A DNA stretch of 64,000 bases, from positions 1 to 64,000 of the forward strand of contig JAEZTC010000016.1 of the NCBI GenBank assembly GCA_023421675.1, written 5' to 3'. Made by a program: the position numbers and the translations under genes. How positions within the stretch are numbered: position 1 is the first letter of the stretch; the number at the start of each line of letters is the position of its first letter. The notes below the pieces were generated by a model. That model worked only from the letters and a program-made list of their open reading frames with translations, was not told where the DNA came from and did no database searches. Source of the stretch: Bacillota bacterium. Its GTDB lineage: Bacteria; Bacillota; Clostridia; Acetivibrionales; JANLFN01. Below are positions 8,577-16,826 of the stretch, piece by piece.

Positions 8577-8710
8577 GGATATTATAGTTTATTTATTGTT
8601 AATCCTTTGTTAATTCTATTGTGTTTTGATATAAATAACTATATATTTATATTATCTTTAAAATAAAGCTGCTTAGTTTGCTTAATAAATCAAGGAGGTT
8701 TACCTATTTA

Positions 8711-9790
8711 ATGGATTTTCTCAAAAATTTTTTTAAGAAGGATATAGTCAGAAGAGTGATGGTACTTTTGGGATTGGGACTTGTTCTTTATTTGCTCAGG
8801 GGAATGGCCAACATTTTTATTCTGACTTTTATTTTTACATATGTGTTATTCAGCACTCAAGCATACATAATACGGAAGCTTAAAAAGGTAATCAGAATAG
8901 GTCAGCGTGTAATGATTGTTATTTTATTTGTTACAATGATAGCCTTTATCGTTTTTGTTATATATCAATATATACCTGTACTTATTAATGAATGCAAGTC
9001 AATATTCGAGTCAGCTAAAGATTATATTAACCATCCTGCAGGAAACCCTACCGCAGAATATATTGCTTCAGTTGTAAAGGACTTGAATATTTCAGACTAT
9101 GTTAACAGTGGAATTGATATTGTAATTAATTCTATTTCAAGTGCAACAAAGCTTACATTTGACCTTATATTCGCACTTATATTAAGCTTGTTTTTTCTCC
9201 TTGAGAAAAACAGGATTGTTACCTTCACTGAAAGATTTAAAAACAGCAGAATTTCATTTATATACAGTGAATTGGGTTACTTTGGCAACAAGTTCCTCTT
9301 TACATTCGGAAAAGTAATTCAGGCTCAGATAACAATAGCTCTTATAAACAGCCTTTTATCACTGGCTGCGCTATGGATAATGGGATTTCCGCACCTATTG
9401 TTCCTATGGGCGATGATATTTGCGCTTGGCCTTATTCCATTCCTGGGTGTAATAGTCTCACTTATACCGCTATCAATAATTGCTTTCAGCATAGGAGGTT
9501 TAACCAAGGTAATCTATGTACTTATAATGGTTGCTTTGCTCCATGCAATGGAAAGCTATGTTCTTAACCCAAAGATTATGTCTATAAAGACACATTTGCC
9601 TGTATTTTATACATTTTTGATACTCCTGATTTCGGAACATATTTTAGGGGTGTGGGGACTTATAATAGGTATTCCGATATTTGTTTTCATTATGGATTTA
9701 ATTTGCTCCAAGGACGAGCCAAAAGCGCAAGCTGAGATTTCAGAATCTTCTAATCAGTTGCCTGATACAGGACCACAAAGCGATGAATAA
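8711..9790 (+). CDS. AI-2E/YdiK-family membrane permease
   Basis: 359 residues with 7-8 membrane segments: two near the N-terminus, one at about 55-75, a soluble stretch (about 80-140), then a hydrophobic C-terminal half carrying the family pattern PFLGVIVSLIPLSIIA and a final LGVWGLIIGIPIFVFI. The family (PF01594) includes TqsA and several sodium/proton antiporters, so the substrate cannot be named. The start follows AAGGAGG at a rather long 12-base spacing; an in-frame TTG 33 bases earlier is less likely. A charged, Pro/Ser-rich tail ends the protein. A terminator follows. Confidence 0.85.
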   Translation: MDFLKNFFKKDIVRRVMVLLGLGLVLYLLRGMANIFILTFIFTYVLFSTQAYIIRKLKKVIRIGQRVMIVILFVTMIAFIVFVIYQYIPVLINECKSIFESAKDYINHPAGNPTAEYIASVVKDLNISDYVNSGIDIVINSISSATKLTFDLIFALILSLFFLLEKNRIVTFTERFKNSRISFIYSELGYFGNKFLFTFGKVIQAQITIALINSLLSLAALWIMGFPHLLFLWAMIFALGLIPFLGVIVSLIPLSIIAFSIGGLTKVIYVLIMVALLHAMESYVLNPKIMSIKTHLPVFYTFLILLISEHILGVWGLIIGIPIFVFIMDLICSKDEPKAQAEISESSNQLPDTGPQSDE

Positions 9791-9810
9791 TTTAAATCAA
9801 TAAAAATAAA

Positions 9811-9841
9811 AAGTTGAATGTTAAAACATTCAGCTTTTTTT
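9811..9841 (+). terminator. Intrinsic terminator after the permease gene
   Basis: 12-bp stem with one G-U pair (9811-9822 with 9825-9836) followed by a T-run. Confidence 0.85.
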
Positions 9842-9925
9842 ATTGCTCCATATATCTTGTTCAATGGTTGTTTTATAGTACGTATAACTGTATAATTTAT
9901 TTTATAAATTTAACAGGAGCTTTTT

Positions 9926-10096
9926 ATGAAACCGAAAACGATGCTTACTTTATATATGTTTGCAGGTTGTTGTTTTGCTATTACAGCTATTTATTATATC
10001 ACGGCAAAGAAATATTACCTTGCCGGTACAAATTTTGCATTATGCTTGTCTATTGTTTGTTTTGGGATTTCTTATTCGAAAAGGATAAAAAAATAA
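9926..10096 (+). CDS. Small two-span membrane protein, 56 residues, unknown
   Basis: CAGGAG lies six bases before the ATG. The product starts MKPKTMLTLY and has two hydrophobic segments (about 7-24 and 35-49) separated by a basic loop (TAKKYY), with a basic end (SKRIKK). It agrees with the positive-inside rule for a hairpin membrane protein. A longer overlapping frame from 9814 would read through the preceding terminator and is not used. Not recognised. Confidence 0.55.
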   Translation: MKPKTMLTLYMFAGCCFAITAIYYITAKKYYLAGTNFALCLSIVCFGISYSKRIKK

Positions 10097-10136
10097 TTCT
10101 AATATAATTCTCGATTTTTTCTTTTTCCCCCTTTTA

Positions 10137-10189
10137 AATTGTAATTAATTAGGCTATAATTACAATTATGCAAATGCGAATCATTTGCA
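10137..10189 (+). promoter_or_regulatory. Promoter region with two palindromes, probable Fur-family operator
   Basis: TATAAT at 10155-10160 lies inside an inverted repeat (10-bp arms AATTGTAATT / AATTACAATT, 10137-10146 and 10158-10167). Just downstream is a second palindrome, TGCAAATG-N5-CATTTGCA (10169-10189). The -10 box and likely start point are thus covered by symmetric sites, as expected for a metal-responsive repressor. The regulator encoded at 11183 is the natural candidate. No good -35 hexamer is seen. Confidence 0.6.
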
Positions 10190-10210
10190 AATAAGTATTT
10201 GGGAGAAAAT

Positions 10211-11155
10211 ATGCTTGATATACTAATTGATGCGCTTAAAGACAGCGCTTTAATGATTCCTTTACTCCTTATAATTTATATAGGTATAGAATTTGTTGAA
10301 TTTAAATATGGACATAAAATAAGGGATAGGGTTAGGGCTGCTGGTAAAGCCGGGCCTGCACTTGGAGCAGCCTTTGGGTGTGTTCCTCAGTGTGGATTTT
10401 CTGTTGTCACTACAGCTTTATATACTAAGAGGGTTGTAACTCTTGGAACCTTGATTGCAGTCTATTTATCTACTTCTGATGAGGCTATACCAATAATTTT
10501 ATCCCAACCGGACAAAGCCAAAGTGATACTGCCGTTAATATTATCCAAAGTTGTAATAGCTCTAATTGCAGGTTATGCTATAGATTTTGTTATAAGGAAG
10601 CGTAATGGGATAGGTCAGTCTTCAAATGAAACTTATAATGAAATACATCAGGTATCAGAAGAGGGTCACGCTCATGACGAAGAAGCGGCTCATGCAGAGG
10701 CATCTGATGATATTGATGAAAAGGGCTGCTGCGGTCATAGCTGTACCAATGATAAGCCTGATTTAAAAGAAATAGTGCTTCACCCTGTAATACACACATT
10801 AAAGGTGTTTTTCTATATTTTTCTTGTATCATTTTTAATTAATTTTATTATATATGAAATAGGCGAGGATAATCTAAAAAATGTTTTCCTATCCAATAGT
10901 ATATTCCAACCTGTTCTGGCAGGGTTAGTCGGGCTTATTCCCAACTGCTCAGCGTCTGTAGCCGTTACAGAAATATTTCTTAAAGGCGGAATAAGTTTCG
11001 GATCTGTCATAGCTGGACTTAGTGCAGGGGCGGGGCTTGGGCTAATTGTACTGTTTAAAGAAAATAAGAACAGAAGGCAGACCCTTAAAATAATTGGTTT
11101 GCTTTATGCAATAAGTGTATCCGCAGGAATATTGATTCAGTTAGTGTATGGTTGA
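10211..11155 (+). CDS. 10TM heavy-metal exporter (ArsP_2 / putative manganese transporter family)
   Basis: 314 residues. Two homologous membrane halves, each with a Cys/polar signature (FGCVPQCGFSVVTTALYTKR near the start, GLIPNCSASVAVTEIF in the second half), flank a cytosolic loop rich in His, Asp, Glu and Cys (GHAHDEEAAHAEASDD, then KGCCGHSC). This matches the putative 10TM heavy-metal exporter family; the loop is probably a metal sensor or delivery site. Start ATG follows GGGAG. A Fur-family gene follows 27 bases later and the promoter carries palindromes, so metal-dependent expression is likely. The ion (Mn, Zn, Cu or arsenic species) is not shown. Confidence 0.85.
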   Translation: MLDILIDALKDSALMIPLLLIIYIGIEFVEFKYGHKIRDRVRAAGKAGPALGAAFGCVPQCGFSVVTTALYTKRVVTLGTLIAVYLSTSDEAIPIILSQPDKAKVILPLILSKVVIALIAGYAIDFVIRKRNGIGQSSNETYNEIHQVSEEGHAHDEEAAHAEASDDIDEKGCCGHSCTNDKPDLKEIVLHPVIHTLKVFFYIFLVSFLINFIIYEIGEDNLKNVFLSNSIFQPVLAGLVGLIPNCSASVAVTEIFLKGGISFGSVIAGLSAGAGLGLIVLFKENKNRRQTLKIIGLLYAISVSAGILIQLVYG

Positions 11156-11182
11156 AACACTTTTTAATAGGGTGGTGATTGT

Positions 11183-11617
11183 TTGGAGATATCCAGCGAT
11201 AAGGAATTTCTTAATGAAAAGGGGATAAAAAATACTAAAAAAAGAGGCATGGTGCTGGACATTTTAAAGAAATCTGATAGTCCGGTAACGGCTGAATATA
11301 TATATCTTAGGCTGAAGGAAGAAAATGCGCAAGTATGGCTTTCTACCATTTATAGGACCTTGGAAGTACTAACTTCCAAAGGGGTTGTTACCAAATCCAA
11401 CATTATGAATGATGGGAAAGCGAGTTATGAATTGAATAATTCTCAACATAAGCATCATATGGTTTGTATGAGCTGCAGCAGGATGGTTCCGGTTGATGAC
11501 TGTCCCTTTGAGGAGTTTGAAAAGCAGCTGTGTAAGAAAACCGGTTTTGAGGTTAAGAGCCACAAGCTTGAGATTTATGGATACTGTCCCATGTGTAAAA
11601 AGAAAGAAAAGGATTAA
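11183..11617 (+). CDS. Fur-family metalloregulator (Zur/Mur/PerR type)
   Basis: 144 residues. Winged-helix DNA-binding part (AQVWLSTIYRTLEVLTSKG) followed by a dimerisation domain with the HKHHMVC metal motif and two CxxC pairs (CMSC, CPMC) that make the structural zinc site. Start codon TTG after GGGTGGTG. It is the second gene of an operon with a metal exporter, so it more likely responds to metal excess by derepressing efflux than to iron starvation, and probably autoregulates through the palindromes at 10137-10189. The subgroup cannot be fixed from sequence alone. Confidence 0.9.
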   Translation: MEISSDKEFLNEKGIKNTKKRGMVLDILKKSDSPVTAEYIYLRLKEENAQVWLSTIYRTLEVLTSKGVVTKSNIMNDGKASYELNNSQHKHHMVCMSCSRMVPVDDCPFEEFEKQLCKKTGFEVKSHKLEIYGYCPMCKKKEKD

Positions 11618-11640
11618 ATGGCGAAAGCCATTTTTTTTTT
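11616..11640 (+). terminator. Intrinsic terminator after the Fur-family gene
   Basis: AAATGGC stem, GAAA loop, GCCATTT, then a long T-run. Confidence 0.9.
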
Positions 11641-11736
11641 GCTCAAAAATTCATGGTTAAATATACTTAAATTATTTTATTTATTGTCACAAATTCTTTT
11701 CCTTATGTGTTATTTATATGAAAGGAGCGACAAACA

Positions 11737-12642
11737 ATGGAATATGCAATAGAAACAGTTGGCTTGACAAAAATTTATAAAGGCTATAAAGCAGTAGATA
11801 ATTTAACCATCCACGTACCAAAAGGTAAAATATACGGCTTTCTTGGTAAAAATGGAGCGGGAAAAACTACAACGATAAGAATGATTATGGGCTTAATCAA
11901 GCCTAACAGCGGTAAAATTAAAATTTTTGGCAGAGAGATTGTTAATGACCATAAATGGGCTGCAATGAATATAGGGTCTATAGTAGAAACACCTGGTTTT
12001 TATGAAAACCTTACAGCAAAGGACAACCTTGCTGTTACTGCAGAGCTTTACGGTGTTGCCAAAAGAAGAATTGAAGAGGTTCTTGATATTGTAGAGTTAA
12101 AAAATATCGAAAAGAAAAAAGTGAAGGAATTTTCACTTGGAATGAAGCAAAGACTTGGTATTGCTAATGCGCTGATACATTCACCAGGGATATTAATTCT
12201 TGATGAACCTACAAATGGGTTAGATCCTGCAGGAATAAAGGAAATGAGAGAATTCCTGAAAAAGCTTTCGATTGAGCAGGGAATATCGATACTGATATCA
12301 AGCCATATTTTGAGTGAAATACAGCTGCTGGCTGATTACATAGGAATCATAGACCAAGGTGGTCTCATTGAGGAAACTGATATAAGTACAGTAGCTTCAG
12401 AGAACCAAAGTTATCTTCAGATTGAAGTTGATAAGCCTGAAGAAGCGGTAGAACTTCTTTCATATATGAAATTTAAATACATAGTGGAAGAAGGTAAAAT
12501 AAAAGTTTACTGTGATGTTGAAAAGAATGCACAAATTAACCGCAGCCTGGTGATGAAAGGCTTGAACGTAAATAGCCTGACACCAATGTTCCACAGTCTA
12601 GAAGAAAGATTCCTGACTGTAACAAGCGATAAGAGTGCGTAA
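11737..12642 (+). CDS. ABC transporter ATP-binding protein, bacitracin/lantibiotic-resistance (BcrA) type
   Basis: 301 residues. Walker A GKNGAGKTTT (about 37-46), Q-loop region replaced by the BcrA-like VETPGFYENLTA, signature SLGMKQRLGIA, Walker B ILILDEPTNGLDP and switch His in ISSHIL. After about residue 220 comes the C-terminal regulatory part typical of ABC-2 drug and peptide exporters. Start ATG after AAAGGAGCG. The permease gene follows 12 bases later, so the two form one exporter. Substrate unknown; such pairs often protect against peptide antibiotics. No sensor kinase is adjacent. Confidence 0.92.
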   Translation: MEYAIETVGLTKIYKGYKAVDNLTIHVPKGKIYGFLGKNGAGKTTTIRMIMGLIKPNSGKIKIFGREIVNDHKWAAMNIGSIVETPGFYENLTAKDNLAVTAELYGVAKRRIEEVLDIVELKNIEKKKVKEFSLGMKQRLGIANALIHSPGILILDEPTNGLDPAGIKEMREFLKKLSIEQGISILISSHILSEIQLLADYIGIIDQGGLIEETDISTVASENQSYLQIEVDKPEEAVELLSYMKFKYIVEEGKIKVYCDVEKNAQINRSLVMKGLNVNSLTPMFHSLEERFLTVTSDKSA

Positions 12643-12654
12643 GGGGGGATAAAA

Positions 12655-13398
12655 ATGTTAAAATTATTTAAGTGTGAATTTAAGAAATTTAAAAAAACAT
12701 ATATTAATTCACTTTCCTTTCTTGGAATGCTCATACCTATAATATTGGTTATGATAATGTTCCTTTTCAAGAAAGATGACTTCATGAAAACTGGCAGTTA
12801 TACATGGGATAAGTTTTTTATGTACCTTGAACAGTTCTTTGTTCTTCTGGTCGGACCTATAATAACTTCCTTTATAGCTGTATTCTCTGTTTTCTATGAA
12901 TACCAGTCTAGGACTATGAAGAATATTGTTTCATCACCTCATGGCAGGATAAGCATTATTACTTCAAAAATGATATATGTAAGTGTTTTTGTTATACTTC
13001 AATATGTTGTTGTGGCTGCTTTTAATGTATTATGCGCTTATTTACTTGGCTTTGAAGTTACTACTCATAATATTATCAGCTACAGCGGCCAAATAATTAT
13101 TGCAGGCGCTACTACTATAGTACTTATCCCTGTAATGATGTTCCTGACATTACTCTTCAAAAATTTCATTGCAGGTATGGTAATCACTGTTGGTGGAACA
13201 ATATCCAATATCCTCCTTATGAATTGGGAAAAGTCATATATTTCTCCTTGGGCAGCTCCGATAGATGTATCTGCAATTATGGGCGGCCAAATTAAGGATA
13301 TGAGCATGTCCTACCCGTTGATAAGTATATTTGCGTATCTGCTCATGTTTGTTGCTGCAACTCTGGTATACTTTAAAATGTCAGACCAAAATGGTTAA
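12655..13398 (+). CDS. ABC-2 type permease partner of the BcrA-like ATPase
   Basis: 247 residues with about six membrane spans: one at 22-40, one at 62-85 (FVLLVGPIITSFIAVFSVFY), then YEYQSRTMKNI, the cytosolic elbow typical of ABC-2 permeases of the BcrB/NatB kind, followed by four more spans. It lies 12 bases after the ATPase gene, with GGGGG before its ATG. Together they form a two-gene exporter, probably homodimers of each. The CIRCE hairpin at 13443 with its T-run may also end this transcript. Confidence 0.88.
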   Translation: MLKLFKCEFKKFKKTYINSLSFLGMLIPIILVMIMFLFKKDDFMKTGSYTWDKFFMYLEQFFVLLVGPIITSFIAVFSVFYEYQSRTMKNIVSSPHGRISIITSKMIYVSVFVILQYVVVAAFNVLCAYLLGFEVTTHNIISYSGQIIIAGATTIVLIPVMMFLTLLFKNFIAGMVITVGGTISNILLMNWEKSYISPWAAPIDVSAIMGGQIKDMSMSYPLISIFAYLLMFVAATLVYFKMSDQNG

Positions 13399-13442
13399 TA
13401 TAGATTAAAAATATAGCGAGTTACATTCTCCTGATCTTTTCT

Positions 13443-13469
13443 TTAGCACTCTCTTTGCGAGAGTGCTAA
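13443..13469. promoter_or_regulatory. CIRCE operator (HrcA site) upstream of htpG
   Basis: TTAGCACTC, nine bases, GAGTGCTAA: both half-sites match the CIRCE consensus exactly and the N9 spacing is right. It lies 7 bases upstream of the -35 box of htpG. As RNA it is also a hairpin followed by ATTTTTC, so it may terminate the ABC operon. Confidence 0.93.
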
Positions 13470-13476
13470 ATTTTTC

Positions 13477-13504
13477 TTGACTTTTTTGATTTAGATTGTA
13501 TTAT
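13477..13504 (+). promoter_or_regulatory. Sigma-A promoter of htpG
   Basis: TTGACT (13477-13482), 16-base spacer, TATTAT (13499-13504), about 60 bases before the start codon. Confidence 0.65.
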
Positions 13505-13565
13505 ATTTATTTAGAGAGTAAATACAGCTCTTAACAATACTTATGATACATGGGAGGTTTGTTAA

Positions 13566-15440
13566 ATGATTCGTGAAAGTGGAAACGTATCAATCCAAAC
13601 TGAGAACATTTTTCCTATAATCAAGAAATGGCTTTATTCTGAAAAGGATATTTTTATCCGGGAGCTTGTATCAAATGCTAATGATGCAATCAGCAAATTC
13701 AAAAAACTTGCTGCAATAGGCGAAGCCGAAGCTGACAAGGATACAAAATATAAAATAACAGTTACGGTTGACAAAGACAATAAAACAATACAAATTGCCG
13801 ATAATGGAATTGGTATGACAGATGAAGAAGTTAAAAAGTATATAAATCAGATTGCTTTTTCAGGTGCCAAAGATTTTATTGAGAAATATAAGGATAAAGC
13901 TGATGACGCACAAATTATAGGACATTTCGGACTTGGTTTTTATTCGGCCTTCATGGTTTCGGAGAAAGTTCAGATTGATACATTGTCGTGGCAGAAGGAT
14001 GCAGAAGCTGTCAGATGGAGCAGTAATACTGGAATAGATTTTGAAATGGACGTTTCAGACAGATCTGAAAGAGGAACCACTATAACTCTTTATATGGCAG
14101 AGGACAGTCAGGAATATCTTGATGCATATAAAATGAGGGAAGTACTTGTAAAATACTTCTCATTCCTGCCTTTTGAATTGTATCTAATTGATGCAGCCGA
14201 TAAAAAGGAAGATGACAAGAAAGAAGAAATAAAACCATTAAATGATACACAGCCTCTATGGCAGAAGAATCCAAAGGATTGTACCGATGAGGAGTATAAG
14301 GACTTTTACAGGAAGGTTTTCCTGGACTACAATGAGCCTTTATTCTGGATACATTTGAATATGGATTATCCGTTTAACCTCAAGGGAATTTTATATTTCC
14401 CCAAACTCAAGCATGAACTTGATTCCATAGAAGGCCAGATAAAGCTTTATTATAATCAGGTATATGTTGCGGACAACATAAAAGAAGTAATTCCGGAATT
14501 CCTGATGCTGCTTAAGGGAACCCTTGACTGCCCTGATCTGCCTCTTAATGTTTCGAGGAGCTTCCTCCAGAATGATGGATATGTTAACAAGATTTCAACA
14601 CATATAACTAAAAAGGTTGCAGACAAGCTTACAGCACTGTTTGAGAATGAACGGGAAAGCTTCAACAAGTTCTGGGAAGACATCAACCCTTTTGTGAAAT
14701 ATGGCTGCATGAGGGAAGAAAAGTTCTACGACAGGGTAAAGGATATTGTTTTATTTAAAACTACAAAAGGTGAATCGGTTACTTTAAAAGATTACCTTGC
14801 AAATAACAGTGAAAAACATAAGGATAAAGTATTCTATGTTTCAGATGAAAAACAGCAGGCTCAATATATTAGGATTTTTAATGATAACGGAATGGAAGCT
14901 GTAATTCTTCCGGCTGCTATAGACAGCCACTTTATAACATTCCTTGAAATGAAAAATCCTGAAATCAAGTTTTCCAGAATAGATGCTGATTTGTCTGAAA
15001 GCCTCAAGAATGGTGATGCCCAAAATGATTCCACTGAAGAAGCTCAAGCCCTTGAAAAACTCTTTAAGGATACTCTTGGCAATGATAAATTAAAAGTTCA
15101 GGTGGAGAGCCTTAAGTCTGCAACAGTTCCTGGAATTATTCTTCTGTCCGAACAGTCCAGAAGAATGCAGGAAATGAGCAGAATGTTTGGTGGGGGAATG
15201 GATATCAAAAACATGTTCCCTGAGGAAATCACCCTTGTGCTTAATAGAAGCAACAGCCTTATAAAAGCCTTGATGGTTATTAAGGACAAGGAAGAGCGTA
15301 AGGAAGATGTCGGAATGATATGCGAGCAGGTTTATGATCTCGCAATGATGAGCCATAAACAGCTTGAAGCGGATGCAATGACAAGGTTTATTGAAAGAAG
15401 CAACAAGCTGCTGGAAAAGCTGGCGGATATAGGAGCATAA
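13566..15440 (+). CDS. htpG: Hsp90-family chaperone HtpG
   Basis: 624 residues, normal for bacterial Hsp90. The N-terminal GHKL ATPase shows ELVSNANDAISK, the DNGIGM motif and GHFGLGFYSAFMV; the middle domain has the conserved NVSRSFLQ segment. The eukaryotic charged linker is reduced to a short Lys/Asp/Glu stretch (KKEDDKKEEIKP, near residue 220). It acts as an ATP-dependent cytosolic chaperone. GGGAGG precedes the ATG. The gene is monocistronic between a CIRCE-containing promoter and a terminator, which places it in the HrcA regulon, unlike Bacillus subtilis htpG. Confidence 0.97.
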   Translation: MIRESGNVSIQTENIFPIIKKWLYSEKDIFIRELVSNANDAISKFKKLAAIGEAEADKDTKYKITVTVDKDNKTIQIADNGIGMTDEEVKKYINQIAFSGAKDFIEKYKDKADDAQIIGHFGLGFYSAFMVSEKVQIDTLSWQKDAEAVRWSSNTGIDFEMDVSDRSERGTTITLYMAEDSQEYLDAYKMREVLVKYFSFLPFELYLIDAADKKEDDKKEEIKPLNDTQPLWQKNPKDCTDEEYKDFYRKVFLDYNEPLFWIHLNMDYPFNLKGILYFPKLKHELDSIEGQIKLYYNQVYVADNIKEVIPEFLMLLKGTLDCPDLPLNVSRSFLQNDGYVNKISTHITKKVADKLTALFENERESFNKFWEDINPFVKYGCMREEKFYDRVKDIVLFKTTKGESVTLKDYLANNSEKHKDKVFYVSDEKQQAQYIRIFNDNGMEAVILPAAIDSHFITFLEMKNPEIKFSRIDADLSESLKNGDAQNDSTEEAQALEKLFKDTLGNDKLKVQVESLKSATVPGIILLSEQSRRMQEMSRMFGGGMDIKNMFPEEITLVLNRSNSLIKALMVIKDKEERKEDVGMICEQVYDLAMMSHKQLEADAMTRFIERSNKLLEKLADIGA

Positions 15441-15451
15441 CGAAATAATTT

Positions 15452-15481
15452 AGGCAGGCTTATAAATAAGCCTGCCTTTTT
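15452..15481. terminator. Terminator shared by htpG and the convergent DMT permease gene
   Basis: 11-bp perfect stem AGGCAGGCTTA / TAAGCCTGCCT with a 4-base loop, then T-run. Confidence 0.9.
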
Positions 15482-15487
15482 AGTTGT

Positions 15488-16369
15488 TTAATTATTCTTC
15501 CTTTGTGAAATATAAAGTCCTGATAATATGAGAACCGTCCCCAAGATGGCCATGAGGGTCATACTTTCATGAAGTATCAATGCTGCTGTTATAATAGTTA
15601 TAACTGGATTTAAGTAAATGTAAAGATTTGTTTTAACCGGCCCTAAAATGTTTATGGACCAGTTCCAGGAAACAAAGCACAGGGCAGAAGCTCCAAGACC
15701 AAGGTATATTATATTGAACAGGTTTTTAATATCAGCAAGTCTGTACAAAGTTAAATCAGCGTTAAATATAAATACTGCAGGTACTATAAATATAAGACCA
15801 TACATAAATACCCTGCGGGTTATCTGAATTGTATTATAATTAAATGAGCTTATTTTTTTCATTATGACAGAATAGATGGCCCAAACCAGTGCGGCAAGTG
15901 TTGCAAGGATATCTCCCAAAGGATTAAGCTTTAGTACAAGATTTCCGTTAAGGACTACCAGTACTATACCTGCCATTGCAGCAAAAAAGCCTGCAAAGAA
16001 GTGTAGATGTAGCTTTTCTCTGTAAAAAATAAATGCAAGTATTGCAGTCAGCATAGGAGCGATTGAGACAATTATTCCTACATTGGAGGCGAAGGTATAG
16101 TCAAGTGCAATATTTTGAAAAAGGAAATACAGGGTCACACCACAAAGCCCAGCACAAGCAAATAAAAGCTCCTGTTTAAGAGAATTTGGTTTTAATATGT
16201 GTGGGTATGCTATAAATAACGCAATAAGTCCTATTATGAACCTGAAAACCATTATTTCTACAGGAGAAAAATCTTTTAGCAATACCTTTGTCGAAATATA
16301 TGTAGTTCCCCAGATTGTAATTGTAAATAAAGCTGCTGAATGTGCGTATATAGTTCTTTTATCTTTCAT
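15488..16369 (-). CDS. EamA/DMT-family permease
   Basis: 293 residues with ten hydrophobic segments in two EamA repeats; the first opens IWGTTYISTKVLLKDFSP and the second begins near residue 150 (GDILATLAALVWAIYSV). These are drug/metabolite exporters whose substrates (amino acids, nucleosides, drugs) cannot be read from sequence. The ATG at 16369 is preferred over an in-frame GTG nine bases upstream because AAAGTG lies six bases before it. A 12-bp palindrome sits 20 bases upstream of the start (16390-16420). Confidence 0.88.
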   Translation of the reverse strand: MKDKRTIYAHSAALFTITIWGTTYISTKVLLKDFSPVEIMVFRFIIGLIALFIAYPHILKPNSLKQELLFACAGLCGVTLYFLFQNIALDYTFASNVGIIVSIAPMLTAILAFIFYREKLHLHFFAGFFAAMAGIVLVVLNGNLVLKLNPLGDILATLAALVWAIYSVIMKKISSFNYNTIQITRRVFMYGLIFIVPAVFIFNADLTLYRLADIKNLFNIIYLGLGASALCFVSWNWSINILGPVKTNLYIYLNPVITIITAALILHESMTLMAILGTVLILSGLYISQRKNN

Positions 16370-16389
16370 GAATATCACTTTCTACTATT

Positions 16390-16420
16390 TATGTTAGAAT
16401 ACTTTTAATATTCTAACATA
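16390..16420. promoter_or_regulatory. Long perfect palindrome just upstream of the DMT permease start
   Basis: TATGTTAGAATA, seven bases, TATTCTAACATA: 12-bp perfect arms. Its place in the 5' region of the minus-strand permease gene suggests a repressor operator or leader hairpin. The cognate regulator is unknown. Confidence 0.55.
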
Positions 16421-16439
16421 AATTCAGTGATGGTTTCGA

Positions 16440-16826
16440 GTATTTATGAAAATAAAAAAGGGAGATATTTAGAGTCTGCCAATTAGAGCCCTTTCAAAGT
16501 ATTTCAGTTGAAATATCCACTGCATCGGTATAAGTCGGGAGCAATGCAGCCCCTTCTGTATAGCTTTAAGCATTTTTTAGGCTTAAAAACGGCAGTATAC
16601 TTTGCAGGGAACTCCTTGGATAATTATAATTCCCCCTTTTCAATGATTTTAAATTTATGGTATGCATCATGTGTTATTTGAATTATTTTTGATCAATCAT
16701 ATAACAGCTGACTTTTTTCTATAGAAAATGTGTCTGAAAAAACAAATTATTGCCAGATTGTGAAGAACTTTTTGATTATGTAATGTCGTCAATATTTACC
16801 TTAAAAAAATACTTTTTAACCTGTTT
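16440..16826. other. Non-coding stretch of about 390 bases with possible gene debris
   Basis: No open frame with a start and ribosome site is seen. On the minus strand, between about 16480 and 16640, two frames give short protein-like runs broken by stops (for example MLKAIQKGLHC and EGAALLPTYTDAV), and small inverted repeats occur (TTTAAGC / GCTTAAA near 16570). This could be a decayed gene or mobile-element remnant, or simply a long 3' region of the radical SAM transcript. I cannot identify it. Confidence 0.3.

Noticed and set aside
9814..10107. 97-residue open frame over the end of the permease terminator
   Set aside because: It starts inside the terminator stem and has no ribosome site there. 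A shorter frame at 9926-10096 with CAGGAG fits better.
11737..13398. BcrA-type ABC exporter as the immunity or export part of the radical SAM cassette
   Set aside because: It lies over 3 kb away with htpG and a DMT permease between, on another transcript; nothing in the sequence links them.
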